A stretch of 64,000 bases of DNA from the NCBI GenBank assembly GCA_026874595.1, contig CM049316.1, forward strand, positions 2,990,339-3,054,338, written 5' to 3'. Under the pieces are notes generated by a model that saw only the letters and a list, made by a program, of their open reading frames with translations, was not told the origin of the DNA and did no database searches. Made by a program: the position numbers and the translations under genes. This DNA comes from Sipunculus nudus (taxonomy: Eukaryota; Annelida; Sipuncula; Golfingiida; Sipunculidae). This document shows, in pieces, positions 35,036-47,699 of the stretch. Within the stretch, counting starts at the first letter, position 1; each line of letters begins with the position of its first letter.

Positions 35036-37189
35036 CTGACAAGGATTATCAGTGAGTCTACCCCTTCATCTGGATCTGCCCCTTTATCTGGATCTGTCCA
35101 TGTATATAAACCTTTCCATTTTTAGCTCAGCTGACAATAAGTCATCTGAGCTATAGTAGTGGTCCATTGTCCGTTGTCTGTCCATCTGTCTTGCCGTCCG
35201 TCTGTCTGTCCGGATGTCGGTCCGTAAGACTGGCACGTTTCGACACCATTGGACCTACGAATCTGAAATTCGCCATAGAGTTAGATGTCCCCAAAGTCTC
35301 CTACCATGCTGAAAATTGGGTCAATAGGACTTTGTTCCTTTGAGGTATTAAGGAAAAACCTCAATTTTTTATTAGAAATCTATTTTCACACTTCAGGACT
35401 GCCTAATATCAAAACCACTCATCTGGTTTTCTTCATATTTACCATAAATATTCCTCTATATAGTTCCTATGTACATGCCAGAAATTAAGTCAGTATTATT
35501 TAATTGAAAAAAGTTATGGGCCCAAACATAATGGACTTTGTAAAAAAATCAGGAAAGATATTTGGTCACTTAAGACCAAAAGTGTTAAAGGTAGGGACTT
35601 TTTTTCAGTAATACAACTTTAATTGATCAAAATTTAATTGAATACCAAAAATTAGATCAAAATCTGTTAAATATTTTTAAATATTGGCAAAAATATAAAA
35701 TTGGTACCTTAAATTTTGCCCAAGTTTGACCATGGCACGTTTTTTTCCTGTAAGTACTGTGGATTTAATTTTCACAGCATGTTTTTGTTAGCATTTTGTC
35801 TGTTAAAACCAAAAATTTGAAACCAGTTGATCAAAAACTGTATATTTTATTCAAGTTTTCAAGCACCATGTCACATATTGTTTACATCAAGCTAGTGTTA
35901 TGCAGTTTGCAAGAGCTTAGCTCCCCAGCTTGAGCTCTAAGTTCCTTAAATTTGGCATACAGTTAGATGTCTCCAAAATCCCCTAACATGCCAAGAATTT
36001 GATCACTAGGACTTAATTCCTTTGAAATATTAATGAAAAAGTTCATTTTTCCATTAAAAACCCATTGTTACACTTTAAGACTGCCTAATATCAAAACCAC
36101 TGATCTGACTTTGATCATATATAATATACATATTTTTCTATACATTCGCTATGCACATGCCAGAAATGATGTCAGTATTGCGTAATTGTTTTAAGTTATG
36201 GGCCCAAAAATAATGCACTTTTTAAAAAATCAAGAAATATATTTACTCCTTTAACAAGAGGATTGCTGAAGCTAGAGATTTTTTGTCAGGGATGTAACAT
36301 TATTTAATCAAGATTCAATTGAATACCAAAAATTAGTTCTGAATTTTTCATATTTTATAAGTTATTAGTATAAATATAAAATTAGTACCTTAAATTTTGC
36401 CCAACTTTGACCATGGCACGTTTGTTTCCTGAGAGCACTGTTGATATAATTTTCATATCATGCACACATAAGGATTTCATCTTTGTAGTTTAGAAAGCTG
36501 AAAGAAATTGGCCAAATATTGTAGCTTTTATTAATGTTTTTATGAGACCATGTCAGACCCAGGCTTAATCCAGCCCCTCTTCAGTCACCTGTATGTTGAC
36601 CTTGTTGACCTTTCATCAGATTATGCATGCTTGAGCGAAGTATACACGGGGCAGCCAGGCAGCTAATGCCCAGCCTCAGTTAATCCAGGTGTCCAACCCA
36701 ACTCATCTAGTAGTTGTTTTGAAAAACAACACAACAATAAACAATAAATTAATAATTTTGTATTGGTTTTTATAACAAATTAAAGAAAAATTAATAGAAA
36801 AGGAATTTGTTAGTTGATGAGTAACAGGAAATTAACTTGCACTTACTGATGATGTAAGAATCTTGTATGGATGGATAGAATGTCAATGTCAATATGTTAT
36901 TCCAAATAACACCATGCAGTCACCTATGGTATTTTTAGCTCAGCTGACTTTCAGTCATGCTGGGCTATAGCGATGGGTCTTTGTCCGTCGTCCTTCCGTC
37001 TGTTCGTCCGTCCGTCCGGCCGGCCGGCTGGCCGTCCGTTAGCAGGGCACAAATCATAACCGTAGGGGTTAGGGCCATGAACCCTATGCAATCTTAGAGG
37101 TTCTAAAAAGATCTCCTTGCAAACCTGAAATTAGGTCACAGCGACCTATATTCTCGAAGTTATGGGGTGTGTTTGCACCCCCCAGAAAT

Positions 37190-38070
37190 AATTCTTTTAG
37201 CCAAAATTTTCATCCCAAACCTTACATCTTTCACATACAGCTCACCTACCAACAGGGGAAGAACCATAATTATTTTGAGGTCACTAGGTCAAAGGTCAAG
37301 GTCACAAAACCAACTTCTTTGAAAAGCCTGTGGATGCATTTTAAGCCAAACCTTTCATCCCAATTCTTTGATCTTTCACTTATAGCTCACCTACTAAGTG
37401 GGAGAAGAATCCTATAGATGTTGAGGTCACAAGGTCAAAGGTCAGGGTCACAGGATCCACTTCTTTGAAAAGGTTGTGGACACATTTCAAGCTAGACCTT
37501 TCATTCCAAACCTTTCAGCACTGATATCGCTTCTCTGCCAACAGGGGAAAAGACCTGTTGATTTTGAGGTCAAAGGTCAAGTTCACAGCACTGTCTTCTT
37601 GCGTGGAGTCATTTTCAGGCAAACTTTTCAATCTATACTTTCCATCTGTCATATATGGCTTACCTACCAATAGGGGAAGAAGCCTATTGATGTTGAGTTC
37701 AAAAGGTCAAAGGTCAAGGTCACAATATTGTTCTAAATGCTTGTGAACATATTTCAAGTGAAACTGTTCAACCCAAACCTTCAGTCTTTCACATATGCCA
37801 CATCTATGCATCACTCAATGTGATTCAAACTTCATATTTATGGGTCTTTTTGCATGAAGAAATAACTAATTGATTTTGAAGTCAGCTGGTCAGGAGGTTA
37901 AAGGTTGCAGGTCTAAGTTATTCACTCATTTGTTGCCAAGTAATTAAACCCGGCCAGATTTAATTGGTTAGTAGTTACCCATCATTTAGAAAGAACCCAG
38001 TTGATATGTGGGCAAAAGGCCAAGGTCATAGGTCAGGTCAACTTATTTTGTAGACCATCTCTATTTTTCT
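37190..38070 (+). repeat. Roughly 160-bp tandem units rich in AGGTCA half-sites
   Basis: Each diverged unit contains CAACAGGGGAAGAA-type sequence followed by AGGTCA clusters. Exact AGGTCA-A-AGGTCA (direct repeat, spacing 1) occurs at 37286-37298, 37432-37444, 37567-37579 and 37704-37716, often with another AGGTCA directly after it (37299, 37717). Spacing-1 AGGTCA repeats are the classical site for RXR/HNF4/COUP-TF-type nuclear receptors; binding here is only a possibility. Confidence 0.75.
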
Positions 38071-39084
38071 TGTATATATAAGCTTGCACTCCAGCTGGTA
38101 CATCTCACCGTGTGGCTGTAATTGTGAGGGACACTGGTGACATATGACTCCCTTTTGTATCAGGCTATTAAGTGATAAGGCTGAGTGATAAGTACCTCGT
38201 TACTGCATAACAAAACACTGCTGTTGGAATACTTCAGCCAGGAATTAACACTATGAGAGTATAATATTAAGGTTTAGCTACTGATTTATAAGATGATGGG
38301 AACATTTTGCAGTTTATTTTATGGAATCATAGCAATAAACGTAGTTTCCTAGATATCTGAATATTTTTATATAAATCACCACATATAAAAGCAAGTGTTT
38401 GTTCTCATAATATGTGGATGTGTACTTGATTTAGGATGGCTTTATTTTATTACGAGACTCTTAGTCATGCTTTCTGCATTTCTTTTCTTTCAGGTTTTGC
38501 AGTTTACCAACCCTGCTGACCCCATTGAAAAGCAGAGTGATAATAAAAAATATTGGACCTACACTTTTACATTTGCATATCTATAAATCTGATATGAGCG
38601 CCTGAACATGCCTTTTGAATTGTTTTGGACATTCATTACTGTAACATCATTTGGAGAATTTGCCCCAAGTTTGGTCTCTTATTGGAGGATGTGTGATATC
38701 AAATGTCAGACTTGTCAGAAATCCATTATGTCTGCCAGTTAGTCACCTTAGAAATCCTTTTTTCAGTGCAGTTTCAGTAATTTTCCTTCAATTTTTGGTC
38801 CGATTTAGAGAATGGTTGTTGTCTGATTTCAGACCTGTCAGAAGTCCAAAATGGCCACCATGCAACCATCTTTAAATTCCTTTTGATCATATTATCTCAA
38901 GAACTGTTAAAGTGAAGGCAGTCGGATGTAAATTAATGTAATCTTGCAAAGGATTGGGTCAAATATGTCTTAATAAATATTATCATCATATATGAAAGTG
39001 CAGTACAGTTGGCTTGTATTGAATAAAAATTCATACAGAAGCACCTGTTTCTCAATAATTCTTGCATGGATTTCCTTGATTTTT

Positions 39085-39970
39085 TGCTATATATTTTGAT
39101 CTTATATTTGTCCTTTGTGGTGTTCCTTTTGAGACTGACAGGTATGGTATCAAGTAAGCTATGGGAGTAGTTCTGGATACCTTAACAATCATACATTTTC
39201 CTCAGACCATCAATTCACTGTGTTTTAACCAGACATAGGTGATATATTTTTCTGTTGTCGTAGAAAAATTTCAACAAATTGGCAAATTGGTTCTTCAAAA
39301 TTTGACTGGAAGTTGTGAATCTCAGCCCATGATGTTGCAGGTCATGCTTGGCAGCTGAACATCATGACCCATGGGTCACTTGTTTGCTATATATTTTGAC
39401 CTTATTTTGCCCTTTGTGGTGTTCCTTTTGAGACTGACAGGTATCAAGTAAGCTATGGGAATAGTTCTGGATACCTTAACAATCATACATTTTCCTCAGA
39501 CCATCAATTCACTGTGTTTTAACCAGACATAGGTGATATATATTTCTGTTGTCGTAGAAAATTTCAACAAATTGGCAAATTGGTTCTTCAAAATTTGACT
39601 GGAAGTTGTGAATCTCAGCCCATGATGTTGCAGGTCATGCTTGGCAGCTGAACATCATGACCCATGGGTCACTTGTTTGCTATATATTTTGACCTTATTT
39701 TGCCCTTTGTGGTGTTCCTTTTGAGACTGACAGGTATCAAGTAAGCTATGGGAATAGTTCTGGATACCTTAACAATCATACATTTTCCTCAGACCATCAA
39801 TTCACTGTGTTTTAACCAGACATAGGTGATATATATTTCTGTTGTCGTAGAAAATTTCAACAAATTGGCAAATTGGTTCTTCAAAATTTGACTGGAAGTT
39901 GTGAATCTCAGCCCATGATGTCGCAGGTCATGCTTGGCAGCTGAGCGTCATGACCCATGGGTCACTTGTT
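39085..39970 (+). repeat. Three tandem copies of a 293-300-bp element 3' end
   Basis: Units start at 39085, 39385 and 39678 with TGCTATATATTTTGA and end in the GACCCATGGGTC hairpin plus CTTGTT. The second and third are nearly identical (293 bp); the first is more different (300 bp). This is a terminal duplication of the Helentron-like element's 3' end. Confidence 0.9.
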
Positions 39971-40819
39971 CAGTTCAATTTTAATGATAAAAAAATAAAT
40001 AATATTATTCATTACTAATCATTAGGAATCATATGAAGGAAATTCATGATAGACAAAGATGCAGTTGATAATATTAATCTAGATTCCTACTGTGTCTAGT
40101 GTGTAGATTGATGTGAAACTAGTCCAAAGTGAATATATTACATTCATTTTTTTTTTTAATATAAATAAAAGCCATAAAACCAGGTACTTATGATCATTAT
40201 TTAAATTTGTGAATTTTGTATATTCTGGATTCTCAACATCATTGTTTGGCTAAATCTGAAAAAATACTAGACATGGTGTGAATGCTTTGCAAATGTATTT
40301 GAATACGAATATGAATATGTACTGCATTAAAAAATTTTATTGCATAAGAATGGGAATTCAGGTAAAAATGAAAGTATTTGAATACCAGTGCAGATACTTT
40401 CAAAATGTATTATTCTATATATATTCATATTCTATAATATTATTTCAATAGTCATTTCAGTTTATTTTAAAAAATCATATGATTTTCTTATTATTTTTTT
40501 AATAAAAATTATATTGGCACAATATTTGTTATTAAATTTTAATAAATAGTTAAACTCTTTTATTATATGTGCTGCTTATAAGTTATATGGCCAAGTCAAA
40601 ATCTGTGTGACAGTAGCACTCCATTTGTTAATAAAATGAATGAAATCAATCCTCTTCCCTGTCTCCAAAGATACTATCAAAATCATACATAAGCTAAACA
40701 CCAACAACTCATAATAAAGCTTATATTTATTACCACACAAAACCAGCATGTGCCTCTTTCCCAAATCATATTTTTTATCATATATAACAGCTGAGCGCCG
40801 TGACCCATGGGTCCCTTGC

Positions 40820-40945
40820 TTTGGATCTGCCCCTTTATCTGGATCTGTCCATTTATATGGATCTGTCCATTTTTATGGATCTGTCCCTTTATCTGTATCA
40901 GTCCCTTTATCTGGATCCATTCCTTTATCTGGATCTGCATTAACA
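40820..40945 (+). repeat. Minisatellite units flanking the inserted element
   Basis: About seven units of the TTTATCTGGATCTGCCCC family with more variation (TCTGTCCATTTATATGGA). They continue the units at 35055-35100 across the inserted element. Confidence 0.85.
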
Positions 40946-41041
40946 TTGAATGGGATCTTCCACATCCCCTGCCTCATCCTTCCACAAATGTTCATGGATT
41001 TTGGTACAGTACTTTTCTGCTGTAATCCTGCTGATTGTATT
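40946..41041 (+). repeat. Duplicated block U', left part
   Basis: CATCCTTCCACAAATGTTCA and flanking bases match 34858-34940 at roughly 80 percent by eye. The match ends where the GCGAACCTGTG-headed element begins. Confidence 0.7.
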
Positions 41042-42448
41042 TTTAGCGAACCTGTGAGCTTATGCGATGGTGGGTCGTCGTCCGTTGTGTGTCATGTGTC
41101 GTGTGTCATGGGTCGTCTGCACGTTAACCATAGCTATCTCAAAAACGGCAGGAGCTAGCATCACCAATTTTTTTGCAAATTATCAGTCATCCAAAAAACT
41201 ATATTAGATTTTGTTTATTTTTTTCTAACTGCATTTTCTTAGATTTTATAGGGAAAATGCTAAAAAAGCTTTAAAAATCATCTTCTCTGAAACTGTCCAG
41301 CCAAATTGTCCAATATTTCACAGAAATGATCCCTGGAACAATCTTTCTCAAGTTTGTTCGAATGGTTCCAGTTCCGAGATTTTTGGCCGACTTATAGGAG
41401 GTTGAACTTTGTTAACTGTGCAAAAAAGCCTATTAAATTTAAATCTCAGAAACAGCTGGAGCTATCATCACCAAATTTTATGCCAATGTTGATCACATGG
41501 GTCATATCTGAAATTGAGGTATTGGTGGCACCACCTTTTTTTGTACAGGGTCATCAGTGCCTGTATCACGCTGAGGGCTACAAAAAACTTCTCCTCTGAA
41601 ACCATATGGCCATAATGTTCAATATCGCACAGAAATGATCCTAGGGTAGTGCTTTCTGAAGTTTGTTCAAATGGTCTCTTTTCAGTGACTTTTTGCTAAG
41701 TTATGGGAAGCTGAATTTAGTCATATGCCATAACAGCCCATTTTAGCTCAGTGGTTACAAAGATCTTCTTCTCAAAAACCACTGGGCCAAATTCTTAAAT
41801 CTCACACATTAATTATCCTCAGATGTTGATAATTCAAGTTTGTTCAAATGGTTTTGGTTCAGTGCTTTATGGCTGAGTTTCGGGAAACTGAACTTAGCCA
41901 GTTTGCTGTATCTTCCTATATGAGTTATAAACCTGTGAAACGTTTTTTAGACTGATGCCACTGAAGCCAGTTTGTTAAATATTTTACAAGAATAATCCCT
42001 ACAATAATTCTTATAATAATTGTCATTAATGGTTCCACATGAATGATTTTTGGCTGAATTATGGAGATTGAATTGAGTCATTTTACCATATATGTTAGCT
42101 GTGTGATGCTGTTACATCTAGCCTGGCACCAGTTTATCAGCGTTTATTACATCATGCCACTAGAAATTAAGATTTCAGGTTATCTTTGGTTAATATTGAC
42201 AAGAAAGTTTTTTTAAAAGCTTTCAAAAAATTTAGATTTACGATTTAAGTTATTCATCATACCAGGCAATGTTACAATCATGGATATTCAGTTCTCTGTG
42301 GCTATATAAAAACAACTGTACATGGATTATACATTATTGGTATCCCTACTCAACTTAATTCAAGAATTTGCCATCAATGAGATATATCTTTATTTTAATT
42401 TTACATTCAGTATGCATCCATAATAATTTTACATATATTCCTGATTTC

Positions 42449-44332
42449 TTTTTAGCTCAGCTGACTATAAGTCATCTGAGCTATAGTCGTGGTCCGTTGT
42501 CCGTCCGTCTGTCTCGCCGTCCGTCTGTCCGTAGATGTGGCATGTTTTGAAACCATAAGATCTAGGAATCCAAATTCAGCATAATGTTAGATGTCCCCAA
42601 GATCTCCTACCAAGCCGAAAACTGGGTCTTTGTGACTTTGTTCCTTTGAGAAATTAAGGAAAAACCTCAATTTTTTTTATTAAAATCCTATTTTCACACT
42701 TCAGGACTGCCTAATATCAAAACCACTCATCTGTTTTTCCTGATATTTACCATAAATATTCCTCTATATAGTTCCTATGTACATGCCAGAATTTAAGTCG
42801 TTTAAGTATAAATTCTTTAAGATATGGGCCCAAACATAATTCACTTTGTAAAAAATCAGGAAAAATATTTACTCACATTTTAAACTATAGTCTATTTTCC
42901 CAAGTATATAACTATGTTTAATTAAGATTTAATTGTTTACCCAAAATTGGATCTGAATTTTGTAAATTTTTGAAATTATTAGCATAAAAATAAAATCAGT
43001 ACCTTAAATTTTGCCCAACTTTGACCATGGCACGTTTTTTTCCTGTAAGTACCATTGATTTAATTTTAACAGCATGTAAACATAAATATTTAGTTTGTTT
43101 AAATCTGAAATTTGAAAATAAAAGCTTGAAAATTAAGCTAGTTATTGATTTTTTTCTTGAGGCTCTATTGTAGTCATTTGCATTGATTACAGATTACAGA
43201 TGCAGGGTCCCACTCCAGGTCACTGGAAGTCAGCTATGCCAGGGTTTCTGATTTGTTACAGTCACTGGGGGAGATCCCCTGCTGTGACAGGTGTACAGTT
43301 ATTTTGATATCACCACCCCAATCCCCCCCCCTTCTCCCGCAAACCCAACCCACCAAGTGTTATGCAGTAATTGTTATTGTTTTCATTATATCTCCTTAAT
43401 TGTAAAGCTGTTTCCACTCTGATGTGCAAAACTTTCCTTGAAAAAGTAATTCAAGGTGTAATCCAGAAGATGCCATGTTGTGTAATGTAGCATTTTTAAA
43501 GAAACCAATTTTCTTTTAAATTTTTTAACAAATATAATTGAACCCATCAGTATGCTTTAATTATTATAAAATAAGAAGCACATTATGGATAAATAAAGAC
43601 ACAGTTAAAAATTGTGAAATCTAAATCAAGTATTATTTTTAGATATTTATTGTTTTGCAGATTTAAAAGATATATTTTTGTGGTAAAAAATAAATAAACA
43701 TTTGTATGCATGATGTGCTGTTATCTGACAAGATTGAGATTTATGATGATGCAATTGAGAATTATGAATCAACTTTTATATTCAGATATATATGTTATAT
43801 TGGAAATGTATAGAAACATAAACTTAAATTAAAAAAAGTGATGTGATAAAAAAAATGAGGATTTAATACAAACATTTGTTCATTATTTTCCTGCCTCAGC
43901 AGAATTTAAGATAAGGCTTTGTTTGCCCTGTTTTATGTTGTTAATTAATTATATTTCAACGGTATACATTTCATGAAAAAATACATATAAATTTAATAAT
44001 ATATATTATACAAAAAAAATAGATTCAATTGAACTAATATGTAAACTACTGAAATGTCAACAGTTAATCAAAAAGCCAACTAATGATCATGGTAATAGTA
44101 CAGATCATTTGTTCACAAACTGCTCTCATGCTTCAGTTTCAACATAAGGAAACACATGGTCAGGTCACAAAATATTATTTGCAACAATTTCTTGCTCATC
44201 AATACAAACCAATCATATAAACCAACCATGGCCTTTATTACCTCTTACACTTTATCTGCATTTGATATTATTTTAGATTTTTAGCTTCAAGGTTAACGTC
44301 AGCTGAGCACAGTGACCCATGGGTCCCTTGTT
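42449..44332 (+). mobile_element. Nested Helentron-like element, TAGCTCAG family
   Basis: The 5' hairpin is TAGCTCAGCTGAC (42453-42465) with GTCATCTGAGCTA (42471-42483), then GTCCGTCCGTCTG. Its unit (42540-43080: GTTAGATGTCCCCAAGATCT ... TTTGACCATGGCACGTTTTT) matches 35240-35760. The 3' end has GTCAGCTGAGC (44298-44308), palindrome GACCCATGGGTC (44314-44325) and CCTTGTTT. Confidence 0.65.
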
Positions 44333-45205
44333 TATAAAAAGTCAGCTGAAAAGCATTTTGTATTGGGAAATAAATTTCAAAGTTATTTCAAGTAGGGACC
44401 ACTTTTGTGTACAGATGGCAGCACTTGGTTTACCATTGGCAGATTGCCAGTGCCTTGATGTTAGCCATTAGCCAAGATGATGTCAGCTCTATAAATAGTT
44501 TTGGCACAGTGCCAGGATTGGAAGAAGTGCAGCCAGGTATAGGTCAAGAGTTCACTCTCAAGGTCAAGAGTGCAGTAGCTGCATTCTATTTATACCTTTG
44601 GCAGACTGCTCAATGCATCATATTTGGCACCAAAGTTCAGCCTGAATGTATTTATAACTTTGGCAGACTGCCAACTGTGTCAGATTATGCAACAGGTCGA
44701 GTTTATTCAGTGCAGCCAGGTACAGGTCAAAAGTTCATTTAGTCTAGCCAGGTGCAGGTCAAGAGTCCACTCAGTGCAGTAGCTTGAGGCAGCAATTTGT
44801 CACAGGTCACTCGGGGGCAACTGCCTTACTCACCTAAGTCTTGTCAGCCCAGTGCATCAAACTCTGGGGTAGTTTGATGTATTGGACTGATATTTTGACC
44901 TGTCTTTGCGTCTTTGATGTTATTCTCATTTACAAGACAGGTGGTGCCACATACATTGACTTCTGCAGTGTATGCGCCTGCTTATTTCTACAGAGGAATT
45001 TAATACATCAGCCTAAAATTGGGCATGTTTATACATATCAGGTAGCTTTATAGTGTACAAGACTGGTGGCTCCACCTACAATAATTTTTTGCACAGTGTA
45101 TGTCCCTGCTTATTTCACAGGAGGGGTTTGATATATCAGTCTGACATTGGGCATATGTATAAATCTCTTCGTTGTATATAAGACTGGTGGTGCCAGCTAC
45201 AATCA
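44333..45205. other. Interior of the GCGAACCTGTG element, with diverged repeat modules
   Basis: 44400-44800 contains repeated GGTCAAGAG, GTGCAGCCAGGTA and TTGGCAGACTGC motifs. 44930-45200 contains two diverged modules with GTGGTGCCAC or GTGGCTCCACC and CCTGCTTATTTC. These resemble half-units of the tandem core in the element at 45206, so that element may have inserted into an older relative. The frame at 44407-44742 has no known domain. Confidence 0.5.
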
Positions 45206-47510
45206 TTGTATCCGCCAAAACAGGGTTTTGCGGATACTATGTTTTTCAGTTGGATGCCGACGCTGCCACCATCTCCGCATAGGTTTCCGGAGAACTCCTC
45301 CATAACCACTGGGCAGAATTTTTTTAAATTCGAAATTATGATCAGACACATGTGAACTGCTGCGGCCTTATTTTTGGTTGACCTCTGACCTTTCCTCTCT
45401 GCCCAGCGTCCATTTGTGCGTCTGTTTCCACACATAAACCCACATATCTCCGGAACTGTTTGACTGATACGGCTAAAGATTTAGCACAAATGTAGCCCTT
45501 GGAAAGTTTTATAACATACACTAAAAATGGTGGCGCCACCTGTAACTATTTTTGCACAGCGTCCATCTGTTCATCTGCCTTGAGATAAAAACACTCATAT
45601 CTCTGCATTGGTTGGACTTATCCACCTGAAATTTTTTTCATGTGTATACATCCTGGACAGCTTTCTTGTTTTTATGACAGGTGGCGCCACCTACATTCAC
45701 ATTTAAGCTGCAGACATCCAAGCTCATATCTCGGAAACCTTTTGACTTGTTGGGCCAAAATTTTGCATGTGTATAGATCTCCCATAGCTCTTTATCATAT
45801 ACAAAACTGGTGTCGTCATCTGCAACCATTTATGCACATCGTCCATCTGTTCATCTGCCATGGGATAAAATCACTCATATCTCGGCAGTGGTTTGACTTA
45901 TCCACCTAATATTTTGCAGGTTTTTACGTCTTGTATAGCTTTCTGGATTTTGTGGCAGGTGGCGCCACTTACATTTATGTATATGCTGCAGACATTCAGG
46001 CTTATATCTCAGGACTGTTTTAACATATCCCCCTGATATTTTGCATGTGTATAGATCTCACATAGCTCTTAATCATACACAAAATTGGTGGTGCCACCTG
46101 CCATCATTTTTGCACAGGGTCCATCTGTTCATCTGCCGTGGGCTAAAATCACTCATATCTGAGTAGTGGTTTGACTTATCCACCTGAAATTTTGCATGTG
46201 TATACATCCTGGACAGCTTCCTTGATTTTATGACAGGTTGCGCCACCTACATTCACGTTTAAGCTGCAGACATCCAAGATCATATCTCGGGAACCGTTTT
46301 ACAAGTTGGGCCAAAATTTTGCATGTTTATAAATCTCACATAGCTCTTTATCATATGCAAAACTGGTGGCGCCACCTGCAATCATTTTTGCACAGCATCC
46401 GTCTGTTTGTTTGCCGTGGGCTAAATTCACTCATATCTCGGCAGTAGTTTGACATATCTGCCTAAAATTTTGCAGGTTTATACATCTTGGATAGCTTTCT
46501 AGATTTTGTGGCAGGTGGCGCCACCTACATTTGTGTATACGCTGCAGACATTCAGGCTTATATCTCGGGACTGGTTTGACATATCCCCCTGAAAATTTGC
46601 ATGTGTATGGATCTCACATAGCTCTTAATCATACACAAAATTGGTGGTGCCACCTGCCACCATTTTTGCACAGCGTCCATCTGTTTGTCTGCTGTGGGCT
46701 AAAATCACTCATATCTCAGTAGTAGTTAGACATATCTGCCTAAAATTTTGCACGTTTATACATCTCGGATAGCTTTTTGGATTTTTTGGCAGGTGGGCAC
46801 CACCTACATTTATGTATACACTGCAGATATTCAGGCTTATATCTCAGGACTGGTTTGACATATTCCCCTGAAATTTTGCATGTGTATAGATCTAACATAG
46901 CTCTTAATCATACACAAAATTGGTGGCGCCATCTGCCACCATTTTTGCACAGCGTCCATCTGTTTGTCTGCCGTGGGCTAAAATCTCTTATATCTCAGTA
47001 CTGGTGTGACTTATCTGCCTAAAATTTTGCATGTTTATACATCTTGGATAGCTTTCTCGATTTTGTGGCAGGTGGCGCCACCTATATTTATGTATACGCT
47101 GCAGACATTCAGGCTTATATATGAGGACTGGTTTGACATATCCCCCTGAAATTTTGCATGTTCATAGATTTCACATATCTCTTAATCATACACAAAATTG
47201 GTGGCGCCACCTGCCACCATTTTTGCACAGGGTCCATCTGTTTGTCTGCAGTGGGCTAAAATCACTCATATCTCAGTAGTGGTTTGACTTATTTGCCCAA
47301 ATTTTGCATGTTTATACATCTTGGACAGTTTTCTGGATTTTGTGGTAGGTGGCACAACCTACATACACATTTCGGCTGCAGGCATCCAGGCTATTATGCA
47401 ACACACCTCACTCTATTTCCCCTTGCCACTCAATCCATGCCATACTTCACCTTTCCCACTCTGATTTTGGTGGATACACATAGTCGCTTGTTGACTTCCC
47501 TTATTCTAGT
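45206..47510 (+). mobile_element. HINE/Helentron-like element, TTGTATCCGCC ends, 278-bp tandem core
   Basis: The 5' end TTGTATCCGCC folds back with GCGGATA nearby. The 3' end has GGTGGATACA (47469-47478), the near-inverted copy of the head, then a weak hairpin (AGTC ... GACT, 47482-47496) and CTAGT (47506-47510). In between lie seven units with period 277-279 bp, starting (at the GACAG/GGCAG motif) at 45676, 45954, 46232, 46510, 46788, 47067 and 47344. Its terminal plan matches the better-preserved sister at 56932. Non-coding; the many short frames come from the repeats. Confidence 0.7.
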
Positions 47511-47699
47511 TTTTTTTGTTGTGTGCACCCATGCTAGAATTGCAGCAGTGATGTTTGTTTAATTGTTTCTTGTTCTAAGTGTTTAGTACTTGCATTGTTC
47601 ATATACATGTTACACATGTTCTTGAAATGGTCCAGCATTGAAGCATTATACCTGGTGTAATCTCATTGCACAGGTTCGCATTAGGCCTGTAGGCCTTGT

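Larger units (their letters stand above)
36933..39970 (+). mobile_element. Nested Helentron-like element, TAGCTCAG family
   Basis: The head TAGCTCAGCTGAC (36937-36949) is followed by a weaker pairing arm and a GTCCGTCCGGCCGGCC run. It has tandem units with AGGTCA motifs (37190-38070) and three successive 3' ends. Each 3' end consists of GGCAGCTGA-, the palindrome TGACCCATGGGTCA (39365, 39658, 39951) and CTTGTT. It lies inside the element at 35121. No coding region is recognisable. Confidence 0.55.
35121..40819 (+). mobile_element. Helentron-like element, TAGCTCAG family, carrying a nested copy
   Basis: The 5' hairpin is TAGCTCAGCTGAC (35123-35135) with GTCATCTGAGCTA (35141-35153). The 3' end has CAGCTGAGC (40788-40796), the palindrome GACCCATGGGTC (40802-40813) and CCTTG. 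Both flanks are minisatellite units (TCTGGATCTGCCCCTTTATC), showing insertion into that array. The body has two diverged units of roughly 650 bp (35225-35890 and 35890-36480) also found in the element at 42449. The pairing of this 5' end with this 3' end is inferred: the inner copy has its own ends, and the GGGTCCCTTG terminus matches the sister at 42449. Confidence 0.55.
41042..47699 (+). mobile_element. Helentron-like element with GCGAACCTGTG ends, about 6.7 kb with nested insertions
   Basis: The 5' end TTTTA is followed by GCGAACCTGTG (41046-41056). Near the other end the exact inverted copy CACAGGTTCGC (47669-47679) is followed by a hairpin AGGCCT-GT-AGGCCT (47683-47696) and TTGTT. The left interior has units of roughly 175 bp (AAATTGTCCAATATTTCACA-type sequence at 41300, 41610, 41790 and 41965). 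Two other elements lie within it (42449-44332 and 45206-47510). The flanks together reconstitute block U, so the insertion is well supported. No transposase or replicase gene was seen. Confidence 0.65.

Noticed and set aside
38494-38586. Pyrimidine tract plus CAG followed by an open frame (VLQFTNPADPIEKQ)
   Set aside because: It lies inside a nested repeat element, has no donor site before the stop, and does not match the next expected Spire segment.
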